NCBI GenBank assembly: GCA_030220185.1
Contig: JASPKZ010010214.1
Coordinates: 51,140 to 115,139 of the forward strand
Reading direction: 5' to 3'
Length of the DNA: 64,000 bases
Source: Diploptera punctata
Taxonomy: Eukaryota > Arthropoda > Insecta > Blattodea > Blaberidae
The position numbers and the translations under genes were made by a program. This document shows positions 54,091 through 64,000 of this stretch, one piece after another. Every line of letters begins with the position of its first letter. Within the stretch, counting starts at the first letter, position 1. The notes beneath the pieces are model-generated. The model was not told the DNA's origin. It saw only the letters and a program-made list of their open reading frames with translations, and made no database searches.

Positions 54091-55699
54091 TTTTAGACCT
54101 ATATACAATTAGGATTAATAACGTCCTCGACTATCAATAAGGCTGTTGCCTACCTTACAGCATTAATAACCCTAAGGCGATTTGTTATATCGTTTAGTTA
54201 GTAATTGTCAATCAAGTGAACTAGAAAGCTAGTAAATTAAGTTATTGGCAAATCTACTCTTGTACTACGGATATCATCTCGAAGAGAACAGTCCCAAACA
54301 AAATAAAAGTCCGTCGTGTTGTATATACACAGTATTCATTCACATAATTTCATAGAGGCAATTTTATCGTGTAACACCTGAAAAGTTGATAGAAATTAGT
54401 TTTTATCTGAACTAGGAAGCATTTTCAGCAATGAAGATCAACCCTTTTACTTAAAACTCTCTTTAACACGGGAGTCGTATTCATTTAAAATAGTTGGCTC
54501 TTAGAATATGTCACTCTGTGGCCACCTGCCATTCACTGCATTCTTCTCCCTTTGTTTGATGTCAATTAAATATTTGCCAATCTTCTTCTTTCCCCATATA
54601 GCTTGAGCTACCCGAATTAATTCTGTTATATCTTTATGGTTTAAGTTTTGTTTAATCTCAATATTTGTTATGTATCAGCCGCTTGTAATATGTTCCTGAT
54701 AATTCTGTTTCCTTTCACTTAGAGTTGTTTTTTGCATCGCACCAGGAGCTGTCCGCGTAAGTGGCTGAACTCCTTATGAGTTTCCTGTAAATTATCATAT
54801 ATTTAATGTTTAATTGTATTGTAGGTAACGTGATTAGGAGTGACCACACGGATGTTCTGCCGTGTTCTATTTTTAGCATGATGTACTTTGTATGTGCACC
54901 CCATTCTAAATCGAAAAATATGAAGAAATAGTTAACTTTGAAACTATATTCAATACTTTCATTAAATGAAACTAAATTTGTGATTTACTTAGTGTTTTTT
55001 TTTCTAGTGAAAGGTACACATAGAGTTTTGTCATCGTTTATTTTAGTTTACAATTAGTACACACCATGTTTCTAATTCTGTTAGCTGCCTTTCAATCGAA
55101 TAATAAGCATAATAATGATTCATATTCGATGCAAAAAAGAGCAAACTCATCTGCAGAAACAGAAGTATCTATATTTGATCTTATTAGCAAATCGACAGTA
55201 AAATACATTACATAATGTTGGTGACCATTTAACACATGCTCCAAATGGGAATCAATGACCAAACACGTTTCAATGAATGTTGTTTTACAACCAATGACAG
55301 TCGTGTTTCACCTCGATATTTATCAAATTCTGTTTACCAAAGTAAAGAAAACTCCTCCCTTTTAATATTCTGAACACGATAGAGCATTATTTTGCAGTGA
55401 TGGCTTTCGAACAAATACGTTGAATATAGCAAATATCAAACAGATTCCTTCCAACTACACATTTGATAATTGTGTTTTTAAATAATTATTTTACGGTGTT
55501 TTTTTAAGAATAATTAATGATATTTAATGTTGGTTATAATGTACAGTTTGATGTGTTAAATGTTTTTCTCCATTGGTGTGCATTCTTACAATATTGCGAT
55601 CCTATTTGGCAATAAATAATATAATCTAGTTTCAGTGGATGAACAAATGAAACATAACCAAATATTTTTGATTTGTTTTCAAACATCGCCGTTAAATAT
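54091..55699. other. Unassigned AT-rich intergenic DNA
   Basis: 1.6 kb without a supportable gene. On the minus strand, 54720-54540 and 55190-54880 show faint LINE-like residues (for example SADEFALF on the complement near 55150), too decayed to annotate. Confidence 0.45.
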
Positions 55700-56003
55700 C
55701 CATCTATTCATATTAATTCTGCCGGAGGGCAGGTCTTTCACTGCAATGATGGAATTTTTATGCTATGCTTTGCAGCTTTACTAGGGAATTGTAGGTGTGG
55801 TAGCTTCCCGTTGCTTTCCATACCGGTGAAGGATGATGATGATGATGATGGTCATATGTTTTCGGGGACCGTTCGAGCCTTAACGCTTTCCTGACATCTG
55901 TCTTACAGGTGAGGAAAAACTCCGATAAAAAGCTCACCCAGAAAAATTGTCCGGAGCGGGGATCGAACCCGGGCCCGCTGCGTGACAAGGCCACAGCGGT
56001 GCA
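55700..56003 (-). mobile_element. SINE family 1, third copy with deleted head
   Basis: Minus orientation, body very close to 9023-9365. Between GCCCGCTGCGTGACAAGG and CCACAGCGGT the bases carrying box A are missing, so this copy could not be transcribed from its own promoter. Box B (complement of GGGATCGAACCC) is intact. Confidence 0.88.
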
Positions 56004-56089
56004 CTTACATTAAGTATATAACTATCTTTAAATAATTATTTATTAGCATAGAGCATCAGTTAAATTAGAGGAAATATTTATTATATTCT

Positions 56090-56690
56090 TCTTCTTTTTA
56101 GGTTCTCTAGTCAATCTTGGTGCACTAGTTGTATTCACGCTCGCCTCTGGTGACAAAACGTCACGATATCAAACCCAGGTGGGTTCTCTTGATTTTTCAG
56201 TGTATAAGTCAATATTATAGGTTCATTTGGAAGCTGTCTGAAGATGTGATTCCCCTGTCTACATGTACGGCAAGTAAAAGATCTTCAACCCTCTGAACAA
56301 AATTGTATTGGTTCTTTCGCGCCAAAATTGTAATTGCGATGCTAACGATCTTGTTTGTTGAAGAGAGTCATTCAGTTTAAAATAATATTGTAATTCTGAT
56401 CGAATAATTAGTTTATCCTTCTCAACTATATTTTTACCGACTTTATATAAATAGTTTTCTTTCGTACGAATTTTGTATGGAGACGGGCTAACAGTCAACT
56501 CCAGGATTTCTTTTGACGTTTCTCCCGAAGGAGGTTATCTTCTTTGCGGCTAAGCTCTTCCTCCTACCAATTGATCTCAGTTATATCATCTCTCACTTTA
56601 AAAAACCAAACTTTCCTTTCCAAATTGGTGCTGGTAGATATCCTCTTCCTCAGACAACTTCTTTGGTTTCTCGCCCAAGGTTTGTTCTAT
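56090..56690. repeat. Repeat F, copy 2
   Basis: Partner of 39130-39620; somewhat longer because of an extra AT-rich part around 56330-56480. Confidence 0.55.
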
Positions 56691-57299
56691 AATGGAAGCC
56701 TGCGAACAGATAAGCTACTTGTGATTTTGAAACATTCAATCATCTCCACTAATATCAACGTTATACAATCCCTAGTGTTGTGTTTGTTAGGTTTGTGTTT
56801 AATTAAACTGCTCCTCTCTCTAGCTTATATGTGGATAGACTTATGTGTTATTTATGTTGTGTGATCCTGTGCTGTGCTTTATGATGACACTGGGACCATG
56901 ATAACTAACTTTATTACTTTTTAAAACAATTAACCGTGAGGTAAGTTGGGTTGTTTGCGTCTCCCCAAAATAGATCGGCAAATACGTTTATGTCTTTAAA
57001 CCCTAGCTTTTTTCAACAAGACAGTTGACATTTTTTGAAAATGTAATTATTTTGTTTAAATTTACCTTAAATTACACCTGAAGAATGATGTTGCAATATC
57101 TAAATTAATAACATAAAAATACACAGTTTGAAGTCTGAGGTCAAACAAGCGATAAGTATTAATTTAAAAAATACAGAGAAGCATCAAAGGAAAAATATAT
57201 TAATAAAATCGATATTTCAAACAAATAGATAATCTGGAGTTCATAAAGAAAGAAAAGGAAAAACCATAACAAATATCCATAAAATAATAATTTCAGCTC
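56691..57299. other. Unassigned intergenic DNA
   Basis: No gene recognised; small frames at 56544-56864 extend out of repeat F and show no domain beyond hydrophobicity. Confidence 0.45.
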
Positions 57300-57520
57300 T
57301 CTACGGCATCATGGTTTGGTTCAGATAAATGGGACATGCGCTTGATCGATTCCCGATGGGCAAGACATTTTCTCATGATATTTGAGCCAGTATGAGGTCG
57401 ATACCCACGCAGAATCGGAAGAAATTTGAGAAGCTGTAATCAGTAGGGACTATAACAGCTGAGGGACTCGGCAGGATGACCACTCGTCACACATGTACTC
57501 TTTTGATTATCGCCTGCCCC
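57300..57520 (+). mobile_element. SINE family 4, diverged copy
   Basis: Matches 30518-30740: CTACGGCATCATGGTTTGGT as an eroded box A region, TTGATCGATTCCCGATGGG as box B region, AGACATTTTCTCATGATATT, and CTGAGGGACTCGGCAGGATG. A 10-20-base deletion lies in the head. Confidence 0.75.
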
Positions 57521-57719
57521 CTGTTGGCCTGGTAGTCTAAGTGCCATACACCAGGGTGTTTAATTTAGTTTAAAACAGAATAACAAAGTGTTATATAAAG
57601 TGATGTGAAACTGACTATTTGTAACATTTAAGAGTGATTAATTTGTTATAATGACCGATAAGTTAAATTTAAATTATACAGTATGTACACTACATCACAT
57701 GATATATTACCAACAATAA

Positions 57720-58000
57720 GGATTTAAACGAATGTAAATATTATATTTCAACAAGTATTTAATAACTACCTGATAGATAAATCGTTGTCTATTGATCTTC
57801 CAAAAACTTCAATTATGTAAATTGAGAAATTTAACTATTTTGAATTCGATCTGTCAAATATTAATATTTTATTCACTTTCTTTAAAGTGATATTTTCTTC
57901 AGTTTTATATTGAGTGGCGTTGCTTCGTAACCTTATAGTTATTACGTCACAATCTTTATTATCGCTGAGCAACAAAGCCCATTTCATACAGAAGTTTTAT
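57720..58000. repeat. Duplicated block E, copy 2
   Basis: Partner of 38020-38320. Confidence 0.6.
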
Positions 58001-58479
58001 CAAGTTAACATTTTAAATAATCTCTTCTTCTTCATAATGTGTAGGATTTTCATCCTGTTTATTTCCAAAAACACTCCTCGGATGAAGACGTATTGGATGT
58101 GCAGCATTCGCTGTCGATCCATTTCTTAACTGGTCTTCCTCTTGTTCTTCTCCCGTTAAATTAATGTATCTTCTTTAACTATTTTCGCACGTTGGTTGTG
58201 TTCCATTTTTCTATATGACTTTTCCAATATTTTCGTCTAATTTTAAATAATATCAGGTCTAACTTTTAGCGGGGAAGCCCCTATATTGATTTAAATTTTA
58301 AAAAATACATCTAGTTTTCTCGTGTAATCTCCAGTTTAAATATCCATAAGCACAGGTTTATCTTCAAAAAATGGTATTAAGTTATAATATTAGGTAATAT
58401 GACATTGGGAATGTAATATGTGGGAATAGCGGTCATCGGGAAATGGCGGTCAGTGGAATATTTTAAATAATACGATAGG

Positions 58480-58518
<39 letters not shown>

Positions 58519-58769
58519 ATTCCTAATAAGTGCTGCTCTCTAACTCCAGATTAAGGAAACTACTGTGAACACTTCCGAAAGTCATCGCAATTATAGTTTC
58601 TGAAACATTTGAAAGTGTTGTTTTGTGATTCTGGCTTTCAGGAGTTGTTTAAATATTTGATATAAGTGAAACATTTTTTCTAGTAAATTGGTATTCCTTT
58701 CAGTTACACATGTTGCTGGAACACAAAACAACACGATTACAGCAATATTGTGGATAAATATCAGTTACA
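58001..58769. other. Unassigned spacer with (TA)n
   Basis: Holds a (TA)n run at 58478-58516 and a weak resemblance of 58300-58440 to 39000-39120 (TAATATGACATTG.GAATG.AATATG). Otherwise nothing recognised. Confidence 0.45.
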
Positions 58770-58967
58770 TGGTATCTTTACCTTGTCGTGGTGGAGTGGC
58801 TTGCGTGCTTAAATGATCCTGAGAGCTATGCCGGCGGGTAGCATTGCTGCCGATAGGGTTTACCCATGCCGGACTGGTCGAAGGTGATAAGCCAGACGAA
58901 AAAAGTACCTTGGGCGAAAGAGTGACGATCTTTCACCGTAAAATAACAACCGTCAAGAAATGCGGAC

Positions 58968-60152
58968 ATGGGTTCATCTGGGGTAAAATTTTCCGGAGGT
59001 CAAATAGTTCCCCATTCGGTTCTCCGGGCGGGGACTACTTCAGGGAACCCATGCCAAAGGCTCAAACACAGGGACATGTTCCTAGGAACATGGAATGTTA
59101 GGACTTTATACAATAGCGGGGCACTAGAGATATTAATGCGGGAATTGGATAAATCGCACTTGGATATAGTCGCTTTACAGGAAGTTAGGTGGCCAGGAGA
59201 AGGTAGTCAGGAATCAGGAAGCTTTGCATTATACTATGGGGGTGCAGAAAGACCTGCATTTGGAACGGGTTTTTTAGTCAGAAGGAGGATCCTGTCCGCT
59301 ATCCGAGATATTAAGTTTGTTAGTGATAGAATATCATACATAATTCTAAAGGGTAAACGACATGATTTTATAATTGTAAATGTACATGCCCCCACAGAAG
59401 ATAAAGATGACAAGATCAAGGATGAGTTCTATGAAGAATTAGAATGCTTATTTGATACCCTTTCACGATATCATATGAAAATTGTCTTAGGAGATTTTAA
59501 TGCAAAAGTGGGGCGGGAAGATATATTCAAACCAACAATAGGCAAATTCAGTCTTCATGAAGATAGTAACGACAACGGGGTTAGATTAGTCACATTTGCC
59601 ACATCAAAGAATCTCATTGTTAAGAGCACAACATTTCAGCATAAGGATATTCATAAATACACCTGGACGTCCCCAGATGGAGAAACTCGGAACCAGATAG
59701 ATCATGTATTAGTGGATAAACGCTGGCACAGTAGCATCATTGATGTTAGATCAGTTAGAGGGACAGACTGCAATTCGGATCATCATCTGGTCAGAGTGAA
59801 AATCAGACAACGGCTATCGCTTATGAGAGGAACGAACGCTAAAGATGATTCTGTAAAATATGAATTAAAAAACTTGAAAAATGATGAAATGCGGCAAGAA
59901 TACCAAATCAAAATTGCTAATAGATTTCAAGTACTGGAATCTTCAGATGACAATGTGGCAAACGAAGAAGAAACTGATATAAATAAAGAATGGGAGGCTA
60001 TAAGAGATACTATTAAATTGTCAGCATCAGAAAGCATTGGTTATTTAAAAAAGAGGAAAAACAAGAATTGGTTTGATGAGGAATGTGCGGATATTGTAAA
60101 GAAAAGAAAGCTAGCAAATGTAATGTTACACGAGCCAAATGAGGTAAATTAG
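58968..60152 (+). pseudogene. RTE endonuclease domain, catalytic residues intact
   Basis: 394 codons open; the likely functional start is the ATG at 59076 (MFLGTWNVRTL). All AP-endonuclease signature positions are present: GTWNVRTL (Asn), DIVALQEVRWPG (Glu), IIVNVHAPTEDKD, VLGDFNAKVG (Asp, Asn), RNQIDHVLVDKRW (Asp) and [16 protein letters not shown] (Asp-His). It nicks target DNA to prime reverse transcription. The frame ends at a stop created by a one-base deletion near 60149 (compare 3141-3165), which cuts the linker from the RT. If translated, the product would be an isolated, plausibly folded nuclease. Confidence 0.9.
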
Positions 60153-61857
60153 AGCAATTGGTAGTACTAGACAGGAAACCACCAGACTACTAAAGATTAA
60201 AAAGAGGGAATATCTGAGAGAGAAGATTAATGATCTTGAAATGAATGCAAACAATAGGATCATTAGAGAATTATACAGTGAATTAGTATAGAGAAGAAAG
60301 GGTTTCAGGCCTAGAACAAGCATAATTCGGAACGAAAATGGGGAAATGATTGCAGAATCTAGGAGTATATTAAATAGATGGAAAGGTTACTTTAATCAGC
60401 TATTAAATGTACATACAGAACAGGACATTGAGGAGGATAAGTTACAGACAGCAGAAATGCTAGTCGCAGAGCCAAGTGCATTAGAGGTTGAAATGGCGAT
60501 TGAAAAATTGAAGATGTATAAAGCATCAGGTTCAGATGAGATCCCAGCAGAACTGATAAAATCAGGGGGAGAAAAATTGATGGACAAGATACGCTGGTTG
60601 CTTAGTATGATTTGGGAAAAAGAAGCTCTTCCAGATGAATGGAAGGAATCAATTATCTTGCCAATTTATAAGAAAGGAGATAAAACTGATTGCAACAACT
60701 ACAGGGGCATCTCATTACTTTCAACTTCGTACAAAATTCTAACAAATATATTAGTAAGCAGACTTATCCCTATATTGATGACATTCTAGGAGATCATCAA
60801 TGTGCATTTAGAAGAAACAGGTCTACAACAGATCAGATTTTCAGTATAAGACAGATTTTAGAGAAGAAATGGGAATATAATGGTACTGTACATCAACTAT
60901 ATGTAGACTTCAAAAAAGCATATGATTCAATTAAGAGGGAGAAGTTATATAGTATCCTGCTGGAGTTCGGAATTCCTAAAAAGTTAGTTAGACTTATACG
61001 AATGTGTCTAAATGGCTCAAAGAGTAGGGTGCGTGTAGGCAAACAGTTTTCAGACACTTTTGAAATCCAGAATGGGTTGAAGCAAGGAGATTCACTATCT
61101 CCTCTACTATTTAATTTTGTATTAGAGCATGCCATTAAATCTTTAGAGAATGAGGAAGGCTTACAACTCAATGGTATTAATAAGCTGTTAGTTTATGCTT
61201 ATGATGTAGTACTACTGGCCGATAGCGAGGAGGTACTAAAGGCCAACACGCACACACTATTGAGTAACACTAAGAAATTAGGACTGGAAGTAAATATCAG
61301 TAAAACTTAATATTTGGTCACACGTAGAAATTCAGTATATAATGGAAATGGACAGCTAATGACAAATGAGGGAAATTTTGAGGAAGTGGCTGAATTCAAA
61401 TACCTAGGAACAATAATCACAAATAGGAATGAGATGCACAAAGAAATTAAACATAGGCTCAATTCTGGAAATGCATGCTATTATGCATTGCAGAGACTTT
61501 TGATGTCCCAACTCCTTTCAAAAACGTTAAGCTGAATATATATAAAACTATTATTCAGCCAGTTATATTATATGGGTGGAAACATGGACTCTTACTTTAA
61601 GGGAGGAAAGGAGATTACGAGTATTTGAGAATAAAGTTCTTAGGAAAATTTTTGGACCAAAGAGAGATGAACAGACAGGTGAATGGAGAAGACTACATAA
61701 CAATGAACTACATGGTCATTATAGGAAGCCAGATATAATAAGAACAGTTAAGTCTCGTAGACTGCGATGGGCAGGACATGTTGCACGTATGGGGAATGAA
61801 AGAGGCGTGATGGAAGCTTCTTGTAGGAAAGCCAGAGGGAAAACGCCCAGTTGGTAG
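60150..61857 (+). pseudogene. RTE reverse transcriptase, frameshifted and with a mutated catalytic box
   Basis: 60346-60780: MIAESRSILNRWKGYFNQLL, KASGSDEIPAELIKSGGEKL, KKGDKTDCNNYRGISLLSTS. A one-base deletion near 60765 moves to another frame: DDILGDHQCAFRRNRSTTDQ, YVDFKKAYDSIKREKL, KQGDSLSPLLFNFVLEHAIK, and then LLVYAYDVVLLADSEE, where YADD is expected. G to T at 61200 replaces the first catalytic Asp by Tyr. A nonsense codon (AAA to TAA) at 61308, and further one-base losses near 61520 and 61575, split the C-terminal part (EWRRLHNNELHGHYRKPDII, RLRWAGHVARMGNERG). Dead by several independent lesions. Confidence 0.9.
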
Positions 61858-62014
61858 ACCAAGAATGAGGTGGGAGAAACAACATTAACTATGATTTGAA
61901 GGAAGTAGATTATACAGGGAATGATTGGAAAGCATTAGCTCAGGATAGGGATTATGGAGAGCTTATGTCCGCGCGGCCATGTACCTACGGGTTAGATAGT
62001 GCCAGTGATTAAGT

Positions 62015-62939
62015 AAGTATGTATTAAATGAGCAAGTGACTTCCAAGTTAGATTAAATATTTGTGACAAGGGCGGTCAAGGTGACTGGTATTACCCCCTC
62101 CCTCCCCCTGGTAATCGTCATTCCACCACATGAACTTCATATTAAAAGTCGTTCATAAGATTACACCACAATAAATACTGTAACCACGTTACGTTTTTAG
62201 GTAATATGGTCCATGGCTTGAGTCAGACACAATTGCGTGAATTGGCTTACGAGTGTGCGGAGGAAAACGGAATCAAACTTAATTTTAACTATTAAAAGAA
62301 AACTGGCGGGAAAGATTAGCTGCATGGGGTTTTTATATGAAAGTCCGTTTATAAGTTTTAGGAATCCCTAGGCTATTAGTACGAGTATTAATAGGATTCT
62401 GAGTTTCTCTTAGAGTGAATTTTCCCATTTCTTCGAACACTTGAAGAACTGGCCAATACGCATTGTCAGGAATATTTACATGCAATGTGCATAAACTGGA
62501 TATCAACGTAAAAAATCCACGTCTCTTTTTACAATAAAAGAGGCCAGAACGTGTCTAAGGTGTGTTATTAGTTGCAAACAAGGGCAAAATATTAGTTATT
62601 TGTGCCATGAGTGCTTCTGGCAGTTTCATTCCCCCGATGATACGAATATTCAAGGACAGGATGGACAAGTGAACATCCTCATGATCTGCTTCGAGCATTT
62701 CACTCTCTGTGCAAAATCTTAGAAAAATAATCCTGTTCTTATGTTGGATATTCCCAGCAGTCACTGGATTCTACCGAGTAACGTGTTGTGCAATTTAATT
62801 GTTTTGTTAACTTTTACCTTAAATTAGATTTGGTAGATTGTGTGATCTCTAAACACGTGGGCACCAAACTTAACAATGTGTGATTTTGAATTCTGAGGAC
62901 AAAATAATAAACATTAAGCAGTAGTGTAACTTGATAAAG

Positions 62940-62992
<53 letters not shown>

Positions 62993-63178
62993 ATATCCTC
63001 AACTCGTGTCCAAACAGGGGTCAGGATAAGCGGTTAGATGAAGCCCCTATATTATATTTACAGAACGAGAAATGTGCCGGTCACTGTGGCGAATGAACGA
63101 AATGTGTGTGATGAGTTTGGAGAAATCCTGAATTGAAATTTGTGACAGGGAAAAACGGTAGAAACCTACAGAGATATA
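62015..63178. other. Unassigned intergenic DNA with (ATT)n
   Basis: Contains (ATT)n at 62940-62990. No gene or known element recognised; small minus-strand frames (62555-62764 and the Asn-rich one over the ATT run) are not credible genes. Confidence 0.45.
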
Positions 63179-64000
63179 GAGCAATTCCATATGTGACTGA
63201 CTGATATTTACAATACACTTTTTCTGCAAAATGCTTGCATAAATATTACAATTGGTTGAAATCAGTGGTGTTATATACGTGATATGATAGAGAAAAAGTG
63301 TCTGATTAAGATTGTACATAAATATACAACTTCTGAAGAAAAACAATGCTATTATTATCTATCAAAATGTGTGTGACTGACTGACATAAATGTCAACTCT
63401 TCATGCAGCTTGACATGTTCATCTGCATCATTCTCTGAAATGTGATCCTTAATTCAATTTTCCAAAATACCGTTGGAGGGCACATTTCAAGTTACATTTT
63501 AAATGAAAATAAGCCTAAATCACAATTAATACCGAAGTTATGACCTAATATGTGATGTGTAACTGACTGACATTATTTTGTGACTGACATCTGAATTTTA
63601 TTTAGAATTTCAAAATGGAAATATTACACAAATGTAATAAAATACTATGAAACTAGATAAACAGCTTCGGTAACAGGGATTAATAAAGAACTGCAAATAC
63701 TTTATCAATTCTACAAAAATTGTTAAATTTAATTTTGCTGTAAAATAAATATTAATTTAAATCAATAATGTAATTAAATTAACTCGCCTGCCACGTGCCA
63801 TTTTAAATTATGTAAAATAACGAAACTATTAAATACTTAATAACGAAGTGCCTTCCCTATTGTTAAATATACCTACTAAAATTGTATGCATGCGCGTGTA
63901 ATAACTGATTACAATTATGTACGGCGCCATAGCCGAGTGGTTAAGGCAAGAAGCCTTGGCGCAGAGCTATGGAACTTGCGCTGGTTCGATTCCCCAGGGG
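63179..64000. mobile_element. Second copy of the unclassified element, cut by window end
   Basis: Starts with GAGCAATTCCATATGTGACT and runs parallel to 45929-46430 and, after the point where the other copy holds a SINE, to about 46980-47200. The motif TGTGACTGACTGA recurs at 63192, 63372 and 63558, with the same 180-186-base spacing. A SINE family 4 head begins at 63921. The right end lies beyond the window. Confidence 0.75.
63921..64000 (+). mobile_element. SINE family 4 head, cut by window end
   Basis: CATAGCCGAGTGGTTAAGGC is a perfect leucine/serine-type box A stretch, and GGTTCGATTCC is a perfect box B. The cloverleaf does not close as a mature tRNA, and 30518 shows the same head joined to a SINE body, so I call it a SINE and not a tRNA gene. 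Confidence 0.75.

Larger units (their letters stand above)
58770..62014 (+). mobile_element. RTE-clade LINE, essentially full length
   Basis: About 3.2 kb, the usual length for RTE elements. The 5' part starts near TTACCTTGTCGTGGTGGAGT and GAGAGCTATGCCGGCGGGTA, a leader style common in RTE elements; an endonuclease-RT ORF follows, then a short 3' UTR ending CGGGTTAGATAGTGCCAGTG plus TAAG tail. It is the reference for the other RTE pieces in the window (A, B, C, E, F, 32.4, 36.9, 39.8, 46.6 kb). The nearby flanks show no certain target duplication. Confidence 0.9.

Noticed and set aside
54540..54720. A minus-strand stretch with LINE-like residues (DITELIRVAQAIWGKKK)
   Set aside because: Too short and interrupted; I could not attach it to any family in the window.
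55000..55190. A possible LINE reverse transcriptase box (SADEFALF on the minus strand)
   Set aside because: No other RT motif can be lined up in the same region, and the sequence is too AT-rich to trust a single eight-residue resemblance.
58968..60152. A host endonuclease or 'craniofacial development protein 2-like' gene
   Set aside because: The frame is the endonuclease part of an RTE LINE, followed by its RT and tail; several broken copies lie nearby.
63921..64000. A possible leucine/serine tRNA gene
   Set aside because: Box A and box B are excellent, but the acceptor ends do not pair and the same head is joined to a SINE body at 30518.

Overview
The window looks like intergenic DNA from a large, AT-rich, transposon-choked animal genome, most likely an insect. 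I lean towards a cockroach or termite relative, because RTE-type LINEs with tetranucleotide tails, R1- and jockey-like LINEs, several tRNA-derived SINEs, and mariner, Tc1 and piggyBac relics occur together; the species assignment is an inference. I found no host protein-coding gene, rRNA gene or free-standing tRNA gene. Nearly every sizeable reading frame is a fragment of a reverse transcriptase, an endonuclease or a transposase, or a stop-free tract inside a minisatellite.

Layout. 1-2365: block A, a diverged duplicate of sequence at 41966-49325. 2494-7640: an RTE LINE (plus strand) with a CR1/jockey-like LINE (minus strand) nested inside. 7641-14351: further minus-strand RTE pieces, SINE copies and unassigned DNA. 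14352-15190: block B, repeated at 40887-41730. 15441-16414: a mariner-like element whose helix-turn-helix codons have been amplified into a 38-bp tandem array. 17286-33160: block C, blown up to 15.9 kb by insertions. Its compact paralogue is 52903-54090. The insertions are a TTAA-flanked piggyBac-like element filled with an R1-like LINE, a 3.7-kb jockey-bearing composite with hammerhead-like inverted ends, a SINE and a Tc1 element. 34581-39620: LINE 3' ends and old repeats. 43405-45115: a GC-rich minisatellite of 11- and 13-bp units. 45929-49220: a noncoding insertion of about 3.3 kb with short inverted ends and an ATCAA target duplication; a second copy starts at 63179 and runs off the window. 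49480-51790: one LINE nested inside another on the opposite strand. 58770-62014: the most complete RTE copy, about 3.2 kb.

How it fits together. The parts are not cooperating genes. They form a stratigraphy: old duplicated blocks, then transposons inserted into one copy but not the other, then SINEs and LINE tails inserted into those transposons. Because several blocks occur twice, the paralogue acts as an internal 'empty site', and target duplications can be read directly (ATCAA, TTAA, a 12-mer, a 14-mer). The LINE machinery seen (AP-type endonuclease, reverse transcriptase, RNase H, zinc knuckles) is recognisable but broken in every copy. The best candidates for something undescribed are the ATCAA-flanked noncoding element with its 180-bp-spaced GTGACTGACTGACAT motif, and the jockey-containing unit bounded by identical 120-bp inverted repeats that each carry a hammerhead-like core.
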